This document shows positions 31,571 to 43,303 of a DNA stretch of 64,000 nt, piece by piece. The number at the start of each line of letters is the position of its first letter. The first letter of the stretch is position 1. The position numbers and the translations under genes were made by a program. Where the stretch lies: contig CACVBU010000918.1 in assembly GCA_902728285.1 (NCBI GenBank), forward strand, positions 329,086 through 393,085, in the 5' to 3' direction. The stretch comes from Clytia hemisphaerica (taxonomy: Eukaryota; Cnidaria; Hydrozoa; Leptothecata; Clytiidae). The notes below the pieces were generated by a model that saw only the letters and a list, made by a program, of their open reading frames with translations, searched no databases and was not told the DNA's origin.

Positions 31571-32764
31571 CTAAGGACGGACGCATGTTCCAAAACCCTC
31601 TGAGATTTGGCGCCAGACTAAGAAATTTCCACACGTTTGAACAAAAGTTCCAAATTGTGTGCATCGAATGAAAAGATGACGATTTGGATGAGCGAAGTAA
31701 CCGATTTTTCCGACGCAAAATGCTGATGGACTGAAGGGCGTTGTTGGTGGGTTTGTTGGGGCGGCAGTTGTAGTGGATGGATTAGTTGGAGCGGCAGTTG
31801 TTGTCGGTGAATTGGTTGGGGCGACAGTTGTGACAATCGAAGGGAATGATGCTGAAGATCTTACGCAGGTACCGTAACCCTGTGCGATTTGAAGCCAAAC
31901 CAAATTTCCACATGTTTGTACAAAGGTTCCAAGTTGAGTACAACGAATGAAAAGGTTACGGTTTGGGTGAGCAAAGTAACCAATTCTTCCATTACAGAAT
32001 GTCCTTGGATCAAATGGTGTTGTCGGTGGGTTTGCCGGTGGGTTAGACGGTGGGTTAGTTGGTGGGTTGGTCGGGGCGGCAGTTGTGGTTGGTGGATTGG
32101 TTGGGACGGCGGTCGTTTTCTGCGGGTTGGTTGGGGTGGTAGTTGTAGACGGTGGGTTAGTTGGGACGGCAGTTGTAAACGGTGGGTTAGTTGGGGTGGC
32201 AGTTGTTGTCGTTGGATTGGTTGGAGCAGCAGTTGTAGTCGGTGGGTTAGTTGGGGCGGCAGTTGTTGTCGGTGGGTTAGTTGGTGGGTTTGTTGGTGGA
32301 TTTGTTGGTGGGTTTGTTGGTGGATTTGAAGGTGGGTTTGTCGGTGGATTAGTTGGTGGGTTTGTTGTTGGGTTAGTTGGTGGGTTTGTTGGTGGGTTTG
32401 TTGGTGGGTTTGTTGGTGGGTTTGTTGATGGGTTTGTTGGTGGGTTTGTTGGTGGGTTTGTTGGTGGGTTTGTTGGTGGGTTTGTTGGTGGGTTTGTTGG
32501 TGGGTTTGTTGGTGGGTTTGTTGTTGGGTTAGTTGGTGGGTTTGTTGGTGGATTTGTTGGTGTATTTGTTGGTGGGTTTGTTGGTGGGTTTGTTGGTGGA
32601 TTTGTTGGTGGATTAGTTGGTGGGTTTGTTGGTGGGTTAGTTGTTGGATTTGTTGGTGGGTTTGTCGATGGATTGGTTGGTGGATTAGTTGGTGGGTTGG
32701 TCGGTGGGTTGGTCGGTGGGTTTGTTGGTAGGTTAGTCTGTGGGACAGGAGTTGATGGTGCGAT
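31571..32764 (-). CDS. Terminal exon: TNPP repeat stalk and two ChtBD2-like modules
   Basis: 398 codons including the stop, entered at CACATAG|ATC in phase 0. It begins [13 protein letters not shown], then (TNPP)n with APTNPPTTT interludes down to about 32010. Two near-identical modules follow: [37 protein letters not shown], then [39 protein letters not shown], stop. Each has four cysteines in a peritrophin-A-like order but lacks the usual second cysteine. A TTAAPTNP linker separates them. Long open frames in the other readings of this exon (Gln-Thr-His or Val-Gly-Gly repeats) are shadows of the 12-bp repeat. Confidence 0.85.
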   Translation of the reverse strand: MAPSTPVPQTNLPTNPPTNPPTNPPTNPPTNPSTNPPTNPTTNPPTNPPTNPPTNPPTNPPTNPPTNTPTNPPTNPPTNPTTNPPTNPPTNPPTNPPTNPPTNPPTNPPTNPSTNPPTNPPTNPPTNPPTNPTTNPPTNPPTNPPSNPPTNPPTNPPTNPPTNPPTTTAAPTNPPTTTAAPTNPTTTTATPTNPPFTTAVPTNPPSTTTTPTNPQKTTAVPTNPPTTTAAPTNPPTNPPSNPPANPPTTPFDPRTFCNGRIGYFAHPNRNLFIRCTQLGTFVQTCGNLVWLQIAQGYGTCVRSSASFPSIVTTVAPTNSPTTTAAPTNPSTTTAAPTNPPTTPFSPSAFCVGKIGYFAHPNRHLFIRCTQFGTFVQTCGNFLVWRQISEGFGTCVRP

Positions 32765-35700
32765 CTATGTGGTGATAACAAATAATTCTTAAACACCAGG
32801 CTGGGTTGGTTGAACCTAATTAAATAGAAAAGAATTAAGCCATAATTAGTTAATTCTAAGCGCTGGTTTTATGTTTTTCAAGTGCTATAATTTACGATTT
32901 AGTTAGTTTTATAAATTCAACTCCTTACCTCACAGTTGGGGCCGCTGAATCCATTGTTGCAGATACAAGCTTGGGATATTCCTTGTCGAAAACATAATCC
33001 ACCATTTTGACACGGGTTACTTCCAACACAAGATCTCAACTAAGATAGAAAGGGATTTCTTACAGAGATCAATCAAAGGGACAGACTATCTTGAAAAACT
33101 CAGATAGGGCAGATTTCAGGGCAGCGTTTGTAACTAAAATGTCGCATTTTTATAAGCAATTAGTTTTGAATCTTGAGTGTTTGCACCATATTGTTTTAGC
33201 AAGTCAATAATACAGCTTTTTAGATCCCAGTTTTCTCAATGTACATTCAAATCAAAGTTTTAAATAAATTTAGAGTAACTCAATTCACATTTGTCATGCC
33301 ATCAAATAGGCTAAGAATGTTTGAGATAAAAGATTCAACTCACTTCACATTGGTTTCCAAAGAATCCAGTAAGACATGAACAAGTGTATCCATCATCCGA
33401 TCCATCTGGTTGACAACTTCCTCCGTATTTACATGGGTGACTGGTGCAGGCTGACGCCTAGGAAGGACAGAAAAAGACTTTTAACGAGCTGGTATACAAA
33501 GTTGTTGATAAATCTTGCATTCAAATAGTTCACGAAATCATGATGATAATAGTTATCCACGTCAGAAAATCGACAGAATATAGAAATTAAAGTTTCGTAA
33601 AATCGCTTTTACGAACAAAGCGTTAAAAAAGTTACTTGTGTCAGATTAGGAAAACTAATTTACTTACAGTGCAGTGAACACCAAAGTATCCGACTTTGCA
33701 AGTACAAGTAAAACCATCAGCCGAACCGTCAGGTTTGCAACTTCCACCATTTTGACATGGTTGCATATCACAATTTGAGGCCTGGATAAGAAGAACACGA
33801 AAAGTTCAAAGTTAAATTAGTAGGATTTCCATTAAAACGGACGATAAGATTACTCCGGAAGAAGATAAATTACCCCTGGAACGATGTTTTTTTGGAGAGA
33901 AAATCCAATAGAATGCAATTTAGAACACGGTCAATTTCAATGACAATCTTACAAAACCTTTTCAAAAGCTACGGATTGGTCTTTTGGCACTTACCATACA
34001 ATTGACACCGAAATATCCTTCTTCGCATGTACAAGTGTAACCGTCAGCAGAACTATCAGGTTGACAACTACCACCATTTTGACATGGGTTTGGTCCGCAG
34101 GCTGATTGCTGTGGAGAAACAATTTTTTTAGTTCAAAACATTGTATTTTTTGGTTCCTTAATCGAGTCAGAAGTTAAATGGATGAACCTTTATAAGCCAA
34201 AGGGTAAAGTTTTAACTCAAAATACTATTTTTTCTGACTGGGTTATCGACAGCAAATAAGCGATTTCAAATAGGGTTATTAATCAATAATGTGCAGTTAG
34301 GGTCTCTAATCTATGTTTCATCATTACCATAATGGAACACTGTTTTTAATGATTGAGTAATCGAGGCAACTTACACTGCACGTGGCATCAGAATACCCAG
34401 GTTGGCAATTACACGTGAATCCGTCATTACTTGAATCAACAATACAAGTTCCTCCATTCGAACATGGCAAAGAATCGCAAGCAGAAGCCTGGAAAGAAAG
34501 CAGAATAGTTTTTAGTAAGAATGCTGTAAAATTGAATTGACTTATTGATTGACTTATCTCTTTATATCATCAGAATAAAATCATTTGAAGACTAAATTTG
34601 CTTTTAGTGAAAATGTGTGAACTCTTTATACAGTGGATTATCTTTAACTTGAACCTCTATAACTCGAATACCTCCTTATCTCGAATACAATAAGAACTGA
34701 CTGAGCGAGACACGAAATATAACTTACAGTGCAAGTTGGTCCAGAATACCCTCCTACACATGCGCAAGAATAACCAAGGGCGGTACCATCTGGGGTACAT
34801 GTTGCTCCGTTTTTACATGGGTTGGCATCACATGCTGAAGCCTGAAAAGTTGCGAGGATAGAATTAGTTCAAAAGTTCTGTGTGGTTATGTTTGTAATTT
34901 TATAATTGCAAGTTTGAAATTTTATCATTCCAAGTAGTGTTTAGTTGACAAAATTCTCTTATAACTCTAATGATACTTACACTACAAGTTGGTCCTGAAA
35001 ATCCAACTGGACATGTGCAAGTATATCCTGGGGATGCAGCAAATGGGTTACATTGGGCTCCATTGGCACATGGGTTGACATCGCAGGCTGAAGCTTCACA
35101 AGTGGGTCCAGTGTATCCATTGTTTGCGCATGTGCATTGGTAACCAGGTGTTCCTGGCGCTACTGCGCATGATCCTCCATTTTTGCAAGGTTGTTGTAAA
35201 GAACAGATCGACTCCTGGGAAAATTGAAGTTTTATATTCATGATATTTATTACGTAATGTTTTCAACAGAAATACCTGACGGTAGTGGCAAGTTTTAAAC
35301 ATTTTTTTACTAGCTTAAATCTGCCACTACTGGCAAAAAGCGGATTATTTCGGTAAGTATTACGTCATGAACATCATTAATAGGTTTTGGTTTGGTACCA
35401 AAAAATTTGTTTGATAATGTCTCTTTATTATCACATATAAATTCAAAACTTCAAAAAAATTCTCCAAAACTTAAAACGTCGGACTTACGATTCCATTATT
35501 TTAACAAAATGTTAAGCTCAATCTTTGAGGTACACGCCGTGGCATTGATAATATGATATTTAAATATGAACTAACCTGACAGATCGCACCAGTATAGGGA
35601 GCAACACAAACACATTCGAATCCAGGGCTGGATGGTTTCGTGGTACAACTTCCACCGTTTTGACATGGGTTTTTTGAGCATGCACTGATCTATAATAAAA

Positions 35701-38700
35701 AATATATCTCAACATCATATTTAAAGATACTGGGGTGACAAACTTTTTAAGAACTTCTTTCTGGACGATTCAAAACCATTGCATATAATTTGATTGCCAG
35801 TTTGGCTCGTAGATAGAATAACCAATGAAAGTTGTTTCCCTTGTTCATTCAACTATTTTTTGCCTTTTTTGCTACATAATATATATTTTAGTTGCCTTGT
35901 TCAACCAAATTAACAATACAGAGTTTTGTATAGAAAACTTACTTGACACTTTGGTCCTGAGAATCCTCCATTACATTGACAAGAATAACCAGCGTAGAGA
36001 GTATTTGAAAGCGAACAATCTCCTCCGTTCACACATGGGTTTTCTCCGCTGACTGCTCCACAACCATCGGCGACCTGAAGTGAACAGTTTTCGTACATAA
36101 CCTTATTATTTCTGTATGGGCAATCGAGAATTTAAGATAGAAAGATTCTTTATACAAAACCTTGTTAATAGAGATTGACTCGCTGAGATTTGAAAATCTA
36201 GTTTACTTTTATGAAAGCCTTTTTTGCTTGGGAAGCAGAGATTAAGTTTCACTTAAGACATCGTTATCTCTGTTTGAATGTAAGAGACAAACTTACGTTA
36301 CAAAGAGGATTCGATTGGCCAGCAGCGCATATGCATGAAAAGCCATTGGCTGAAGCATCAGGGACACATGTACTTCCTGTGACACAAGGGTTTGCGCTAC
36401 AGCTTGATTCCTTGAAGGAAAAGATTCGATAACACAGTCATAACAATTCTAACATCAGGGAGAATGAAATTATGACCAGAGTCTTTCGCCTAACACCCTG
36501 CCTGAAATGCTTGTGGTTCGAACACAGTCAATTGTGGCGCATATAATATTTCTTGAGGTACATTGATAGCCTTTTATCCAGTTGGTGAATCGATCTGAAT
36601 TTATCGTTCTGCATCTGCAGCTTTACTAAGCCTACTATACTGCAATTTCAGCTAAGATTCTTCTAGACAGTTCCAAGTTCTAGAGAAGTAAAATTGGTAG
36701 TCTCTGTTTATGTAAGGGGTCAAAAAGATTGTTTTTTAAGAAAATAATTAAGAAATCATTCGAAATTCGAAGCCACTCACAGCACAAGTTTGACCAGAAA
36801 ATCCGGCAGTGCATGTGCAAGTATAACCAGCAGCAACGAGACTCGAAGGCGAACAAGTTCCTCCGTTTTGACATGGATTTATGTTGCAAGCCAAGTTAAT
36901 CTGAAATGATTTTGTCAAAATGTTTATTAATGTCTTTATGTAATAACTATGAACATTTATATTAAGGTAAGTTTTTAAATATTAAAGCTGTAGGTTGTCC
37001 ATGAAAAGGCATTTTCAAACTTTGGCAGAAAACTTTTCTGAGACCATTCCTGTATCTAGCAATACGTTATTTGTAAGAATATGTGGTATCAAACTTTGTA
37101 AATTCTTGAAGAGAGGTGAAAATAGCATACTTCACAAGTTAGACCAGACCATTCAGTGCTACATATGCATTGTGGGCCATCAGCAGTCGGTGTACAAGAT
37201 CCTCCATTCATGCAAGGGTTTGGTCCGCAAACTGAGTTCAAGAAATGAAAAGTAAATTACTGTCAAATGATATCAAAGTCTATAATGAAAAATTCTATTC
37301 AATCAAAAAATTAAAACTAATATGATATCATTTTAACAATATAGTAATATGAATTTAAGAATTGTATATGATTATCATGAATCTTTCCAGACAACCTACC
37401 TGACAAAGAGCACCAGAAGTTCCAGGGGGACATTGACAGGTATAATCCCCATTGGCACCAGGAATACAAGTTCCTCCGTTTTGACAACTGTTAGCACCAC
37501 ATGATGATTGCTGAGAGAGAGAAAAAGGTAATTCATAATTTTCACTCGCCTGTTTTGAAACTTTAAAACCATATACAAGAGGTTCTGAAGGGAAGTTCGT
37601 GGGTATGGCAAATCATAATTTAACCGAGCTTTGATTATGGTGTTTTTAACTCTTATTGTTGAATCACATATATCAAAATATCCGCACTTTTAATAAAGGA
37701 AATTAGAATTAACTTACAGTACAGTAAGGACCGGAATATCCAGCTGCGCATGTGCAAGAGAAACCATCGACAGTTCCATCAGCCATACATGTACCTCCGT
37801 TTTGACAGAGTAATCCGTATGTGTCGCATGCGTTCACCATCTGAAACACAACGAGAGAAATATGAAGGAATCGTGAGATTTGGACAAGCAAAGAAGTTTT
37901 ACACAATTGATTGTGACCCAGCATCGGGGTCTTTTATTAGCTTGTCAGTGCCTGAGTTTATTTTAGAAGAAACGACGCCTTGTAACGATCATTACGGTTA
38001 ATCAATAGTGAGGTTATGTATTTGCTCTTTTGAGGACGGTAGGGTGACTGAAGCGATTTGGAATAATCCACACTTCTGACGCGAAAAATCGAGACGGTAG
38101 AAGTATGCTGATTTATCGTCGTCCTCAGCTGGTCAGGATGTAGTCAAAGTAGAACCTTACCGTCTCCGTCGGAGAAAAACACACATACATAAACTCGGTT
38201 ATAATCAATTGTACGCGGACAAACATTAAGACTATTGCTATTCCGCTTGATTATTTAATGTATAAATTACATCAACTTACTCGACACAAGTTACCCGAGA
38301 AGCCAGTAGGACAGGAACATTCGAAACCATCTGGATAAGCATCAATACAAGTTCCTCCGTTTAAACAAGGGTTGGTCGGCGAACATTTTTCTGCCAAACT
38401 CTGAAAATTGAAAAAGTCGTGTTAGGTGATTTTCAAGAAACCAAAAAAATCGTATTACTAATTAACCGTTTTACTTCAAATGAAAGCTCCTCCCGCTCGT
38501 ATAAACGCCCCCTTAATAAGCGTCTCACATCTAGGAGGGATGTTAATTTGATACATTATAACTTAAAAGTTAAAAAAGATATTCTTGAATCTGATTTAGA
38601 TTTTACGAAATATTTAAGGTAGAAATTAGCTTACTCTTAGGTTCCAAATAAACGAGAGGAAGAGTTCAAATAAATTGGGGGTGGGGTTGGAAAATTTTAA

Positions 38701-38994
38701 AAATTTTAATAAACGGGGGGAACCTAACTGCCTGGAGGGGGTTGGAAATTGTAATTACGAAAACCCAAAAATAAAGTAAATATAAGCTAAAATCAGGCTA
38801 TTTAAAGCAGAATAAGGGACCTTCTCTTTGAAAGCTGCGTAAAAAGTCTTAAAATTTAATAAACGTTACATAAATATGGTCCGGGGGTTGGAAAGTTTTC
38901 GAAAAATTTACAAGCGGCCTTTATTTGGAACCTAAGAGTAACTTACCATTTGAATAGAAGCCGCAACGCTCAATAAAATGAAAAAGTTCTTCAT
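31571..38994 (-). CDS. Secreted multi-EGF protein with Thr/Pro-rich stalk and two chitin-binding-like domains (17 exons)
   Basis: Exons: 38994-38947, 38400-38281, 37840-37718, 37510-37400, 37231-37131, 36900-36781, 36410-36297, 36074-35943, 35689-35576, 35214-34981, 34841-34728, 34488-34375, 34108-33995, 33781-33668, 33457-33344, 33039-32929 and 32764-31571. Every exon but one is phase 0 at both ends with AG and GT signals. Exon 1 is a signal peptide ([16 protein letters not shown]). Exons 2-16 hold sixteen EGF modules of the form NPCQNGGTC...GYTCTC..GFSGPTC, two of them in the exon at 34981. The last exon gives about 250 residues of repeated TNPP/TTAAP and two four-cysteine modules. Exon 37131-37231 is 101 nt and breaks phase. 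A mucin-like matrix protein with chitin or glycan contact is inferred. Confidence 0.85.
32030..32760 (-). repeat. 12-bp coding minisatellite (Thr-Asn-Pro-Pro)
   Basis: On the minus strand the unit ACAAACCCACCA repeats with few changes for roughly 440 bp (32280-32720), then mixes with ACTGCCGCCCC-containing units. The unit is a multiple of three, so length change keeps frame and alters only stalk length. Its purity predicts copy-number polymorphism. Confidence 0.9.
35234..35378. mobile_element. Foldback MITE, copy 2, in an EGF-gene intron
   Basis: Matches the element at 4633-4773: ATTACGTAATGTTTTCAACA at one end, AAATCTGCCACTACTGGC in the middle, ATTACGTCATGAACAT at the other. It lies 20 bp upstream of the exon start at 35214 (minus strand). 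Confidence 0.7.
37131..37231 (-). pseudogene. EGF exon one base out of phase
   Basis: Encodes a normal EGF module ([28 protein letters not shown]) but the only acceptor, AACTCAG, leaves 101 nt. All neighbours are multiples of three. Included in the mRNA it would shift the frame and reach a stop within eight codons. Skipped, the flanking phase-0 exons join in frame. Either a base is missing from the sequence, or the exon is dead or used as a regulated poison exon. Confidence 0.6.
38634..38938. mobile_element. TA-flanked MITE abutting the first splice donor of the EGF gene
   Basis: TA at 38632-38633 and 38939-38940; inner ends CTCTTAGGTTCCAAATAAA and TTTATTTGGAACCTAAGAG are perfect inverted repeats. 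The right TA directly follows the GTAAGT donor (38946-38941) of exon 1. The interior is G-rich on the plus strand. Confidence 0.85.
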
Positions 38995-39141
38995 GATTCT
39001 TCCTGTTGATTGAAACCTTTGCAGTTTGATGTTTTGGTTCAAGATATCTGCAGAAATTTGCTGGCTCAAAAAATCTTCTTTGCTTTTTACAGTGACTTCA
39101 CTTAACTGCACCTTTAGTAAAAGGTCTTGAAAGTGACTCAA

Positions 39142-40736
39142 ACTGTTTGTAGCTGATGAATGATTTTTGGGACAACATCTTCCTGTATTTATACAAGTTT
39201 CATGTTTTTTTCACAAGAATATTTTAGATTTGCTACATAGATAGATTTTCCTTAACTTCTTTAACTTTCAGTCTCAAGAAATTGGAAAATCAAGTATTTG
39301 TCATTGCATAAATTTGAAGACTAGGCCCAAGTCTTTCTTCTAAATCGATATTTTCCATTTATTTGGAAAGATTTTTTAAGATTTTCTACTAATTAAATGA
39401 TTTCTGATTTCATTTCTTGTAAACTTTATTCTTAGAAAAAATCTGAAGCAATCCTTAATCTGTAATTTTTGGTAGAGTGTCTCTAATTATCCTTTAATGC
39501 TTTGCTTGTTTCATGTTACAAATTTGTCTATGATGGCTTTAATTTAGGTAATCATTATCTTGATAGAGCTAATCTGATTTTGAAGCACCACGCTGGAGTG
39601 TTTTTATTTGTTATTTATGCTCTCATTTACCTTACTCTGCACTCCACCGAAGAGATTTTTCTTGATTGTGCCTAATCTCATCGTCAGAATTTGTTACATT
39701 ATCAATGTATCGGAGATAAAGCTTTTTTGCAAATCGCAGCAAGATTTTATCCTTAAGCCGACGGAAATAGCCTCTCATTTGATTTGTATTTCAGGAATGT
39801 TTCAAAAGATAACAATTCTGGTTTATACATAAAAGCCGAAGTGAAAGCATGGCTCCGAAATACTCGAAATAAAGTAAGTTTGTCACCAACAGGTGGGTGT
39901 GATTAGAAGGTAGCGAGTATCTCATAAAAAAACAATAATTTTATATGCCTCTCTCGTTGAGTAACACTTAAAAATCTACCAAACGGAATAGTCGCCTGAA
40001 ATACAAACGCGCCTTCATTCGTTATCTACTATTTTTTCGAAGGTTCAATTGTTAAAGTTTTTGGTATGTTCCAGCTAGAGACTGGACCCAAGCTCCTGCC
40101 CAAGCTTGCGCACCATAGCGGAAGATGTTTTCCGTGCACTAGTGATTAGCAATTCTTTACAAGCAAAATGGCTCGAAAAATCATTTTTACCCTGAATTCT
40201 CACATGTAAAATTGACCTTCCAAATGGAAAATTGTTCAAATGTTAACAAATCCTCACCGCAAAATATTATGCTATTTTTTTAATCCCCACTGAATTTTCC
40301 GACTTAAAATCAAATGGAATTCAAATTCCTCAGCCAAGTTTCAGTCCGTTGTTTTTAACCTCAAAATGGCTGTAAAATTCCTAAAAAAATCACAGGGTCT
40401 GTTAGATTATATTATATTTTCCTTTTGGTGAAGCATTGCAATTCTAAAGTTGATCTATTCTGTCAAGACACGAGCTCTTAGATTATACAATTTCAGATCT
40501 AAACTCACTAACACATTTCCCTCACAAAAGAGGTTCAATAAGGTTCAAAAACACTAGATAGAGCTACTTTGTCACCGGCTGAAGCAAAACAATCTGCCAT
40601 CTTTATAATAAAACCACTATTTGGTTCTGGCAATTTGATGAATCATGACTCCTCATTTCTGACCATGTCATAACAATTTGCCGGCGCTAAGTACTGTAGT
40701 CTACTCAGTAAAGATGGTGCATTATTTTGCTTCAAC
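39142..40736. other. Upstream region of the EGF gene; no gene seen
   Basis: No convincing exon. A degraded relative of the CTCACAGACCC element (shared GCTATTTTTTTAATCCCCAC and TTTCAGTCCGTTGTTTTT) lies near 40190-40410, ending TCACAGGGTCTG. A promoter for the EGF gene must lie in or near the right end of the gene, but I see no unambiguous core element. Confidence 0.45.
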
Positions 40737-40738
40737 TA

Positions 40739-40991
40739 CACGTTTTTTTTTTGATAAGAACAAACTATATAAGAACATAAGGCTTCGAGGCCCAAAAATT
40801 TAAGAACATTCTAAGAACATATAAGGCTTTGGAGACTTAAAAACATGCAATTTCTTAAGAAATTACATCAAAATGCTCAAAAAATGCTGAAAATAAGAAC
40901 ATTTTAAGAACATTTTTAGGCTTCAAATCCAAAGACTAAGAACATCCGAAGGCTTCGAAAATTTTTGACGTTCTTATAAAAAAAAAACGTG
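40739..40991. mobile_element. TA-flanked MITE (CACGTTTTTT ends), copy 2
   Basis: Almost identical to 11649-11901, same orientation and length, TA on both sides. Shared interior phrases include ATAAGGCTTCGAGGCCCAAA and AAGAACATCCGAAGGCTTCG. The high identity indicates recent transposition. Confidence 0.88.
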
Positions 40992-41054
40992 TACTGTTAC
41001 TTGAGAAAGACAGAGTAGCTCTATCTGTAGTGCTTTATACAAGATTTCTGTGAG

Positions 41055-41900
41055 TAGATGCCAGTGAAAGCTACACCTGTAGATGATTGGGCCATTCCAT
41101 TTTATGAACATACAGATGGGTGGACAAACTTTTCCAGGGGGTATTCTGAGAAGAATTTCCAGGAGCTCTAAAGAAGTGATTTGTCATTTTTCCAGGGGGT
41201 AAAAATCTATTCTTAAGCTTGCAGGGGGTAAACGACAGATTTTATTTCGTCCACCCTCATTTTACGACATGAAAATAAAAATTTCAGTGTCTTTTTTGCA
41301 AATTTTGTCATTTTCCAGGGGGTGTCCACACATTTCCAAGACATGTGTTTTGACTTGGAAAGGTTCATCCTTCTGTATGGAAATGGACAGCCCATGAAGT
41401 TCTTGTGTTTGTTACGAGAGCAAATATCGTTTCGTTTAGGTTGTAATTGGTCGGCTATTTCGTTATGTTGATGCTTCAAAAGTCGCTACAGAAAGCATGG
41501 GTGTAGTTGAGGTATTGGTTTGATTTTTATATTTCTGACGGTTTAAGGGGCTTTTCCAGAAAATGTCCGTACATGGGGGTGGAGGATATAGTGTCCAGGG
41601 GGTAGTGAAAAATCTACAAAATTTTCCTTGTCCGGGGGGTAAATTTGCTCTGTTTGGGGGTAAGTTTGCTCGGTTTGAGGGTTATTTTGAATGTGCAGAG
41701 GGTCTACTGTTCCTTGTCCAGGGGGTCAAGCCTGCTGTCCGAGGGTCAAGATTCACAATTTTCGGTTGGGGGGGGGGGGGTTAAATTTCTAAAAAAATGT
41801 TATATCCTACACCCCCACCCCATATTAAATTTTTTTTCTGGAAAAGCCCAAGGTCTTTTTTTGACCTTTTGTGGTCCCTGCTTATTATTTATGTCTAAAC
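41055..41900. repeat. Low-complexity region with repeated CCAGGGGGT motifs
   Basis: CCAGGGGGT or GCAGGGGGT recurs at least seven times between 41130 and 41730, with G-runs at 41769-41780. Short plus-strand frames are composition artefacts. The motif resembles the poly-G ends of the 7380 and 26733 families. Confidence 0.5.
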
Positions 41901-42061
41901 TTTAGCGAAAAAAAACTCTCCCACCAACCTCGTCCCCGTGTATCCCGTGTATTTACGTTACTTATGGACGCCAGAGAATACCCTGGTGTTGGCTGATGCG
42001 AGTTCCCCCTCTCAGAGGGGGAACTTCTCAAAACAATACGTCATAAAAAAAATTGACGTTA

Positions 42062-42307
42062 AGGCCGGCCTCCACTTGCGCGCGCTGCGATCGCATCTTT
42101 TGGCTTCAATCCTTTTTGCTTGGGAAAAAGATTGCGTCATAAAAATGTAGCGCGCGCTAGAAAAGAAATTGAACACATTTCAACTTTTTACAACCGTTAC
42201 GTCAGATCGCACCAATGGAGTTGCTTCATTTTTCTTTTGACCAATAGCGTGGTGGAAGCTTTGTTCGAAAAAGTGCGATCGTAGCGCGCGCAAGTGGAGA
42301 CCGGCCT
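42062..42307. mobile_element. MITE with TTA target duplication (PIF/Harbinger type)
   Basis: TTA at 42059-42061 and 42308-42310. Left end AGGCCGGCCTCCACTTGCGC, right end its inverted match GCGCAAGTGGAGACCGGCCT; the pairing continues through GCGATCGC/GCGATCGT. 246 bp, no ORF. The TTA duplication and GC-rich ends fit Harbinger-type MITEs. Confidence 0.88.
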
Positions 42308-42739
42308 TTACAAAGTTGCACTGCAATGCAATGGTTTCAAACCCAGGAACAAATGAAATCTGACGTTTTGTTTTTGAATTACGTAATCATACGCGTTCGA
42401 AAACCAGCCAATGCCAGGGTATTATCTAGCGCTATCAGTAAGCATCAAAAGCTGATAATACGCAGGGAACGAGGTTGCTCTCCCACTTGCTAAGTCAGCC
42501 CTAGGTTTTCATATTCTCAACTTCAGTTGAGCTAGAATCTGACAATGCATGTACGTATGTGTGTATGTATGTCTGTCCGAAAACTTTGGGGCAGGCTGGA
42601 GACTTCAAAAATGGTCGGATTTGGCTGAAATTTAGCACACTTGTTCTTTGGGTGAATATCTGGGGGAGAATTTCATTTTTTGAAAATTTTGATTTTTAAG
42701 GGCGTGGTCATGAGTTCTTAGATGAAATTGGTTACAATT

Positions 42740-43180
42740 TTACAATTGGGCCTACGAATGATTTAAAAACACTAAAGTTGAGCTCAGTGCAGTTAGCACG
42801 TTCGACAGTTTCTGTATAATATTGGAAAATATCATTGATTTGAAATTTTAACAATACAAATCTTTACAAAATTATCAGCATTAAGATTGCAGCAAAATTT
42901 ATGGTTATGCTGAAACTGAGTATTTTGGATAAAATACAGACCAGTCTGTAAAATACTAACGTCACCGAACTGAAAATTCGCACACTGTCTCAGGCAGATG
43001 GCACTAGTCGAAATAAGAGATTTCCAATCCTGGAAATATCTTGAAAATATGATGTTTCCATATACATTTGTAAATAGGGAAATATGAATTTTTTTTGAAA
43101 TTCATTGAAATATAATGTTTTAGATTTGGAAATATCATGAAATATGAAATATGATATTTCCTCAACTTTGGAAATGACAC
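42740..43180. repeat. Dispersed repeat with CAGACCAGTCTG palindrome, plus GAAATATCATG repeat
   Basis: TACAGACCAGTCTGTAAAATA at 42936 recurs with variants at 54832, 54993 and 55170. The flanking GTTATGCTGAAA is found inverted near 55018. From 43010 a GGAAATATC-rich stretch matches 30280-30350 in reverse. Confidence 0.5.
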
Positions 43181-43303
43181 CAGTAACAGCTAAAGAAGAG
43201 TTGTCTCAATTTAATATTTCTTCCGAAGAGCTTCAACAAATCTGGTTAAAATTTAAGCAAACTATTTTCCTATAATGGAAATGCTGAAAAGTTCTTTTCA
43301 AAA

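Noticed and set aside
32067..32792. Plus-strand 241-codon Val-Gly-Gly-Phe repeat ORF
   Set aside because: It is antisense to the TNPP coding minisatellite; any frame of a 12-bp stop-free repeat stays open.
31861..32796. Minus-strand 311-codon Gln-Thr-His repeat ORF
   Set aside because: Out-of-frame reading of the same exon. The frame giving TNPP is continuous with conserved cysteine modules and the phase-0 splice acceptor.
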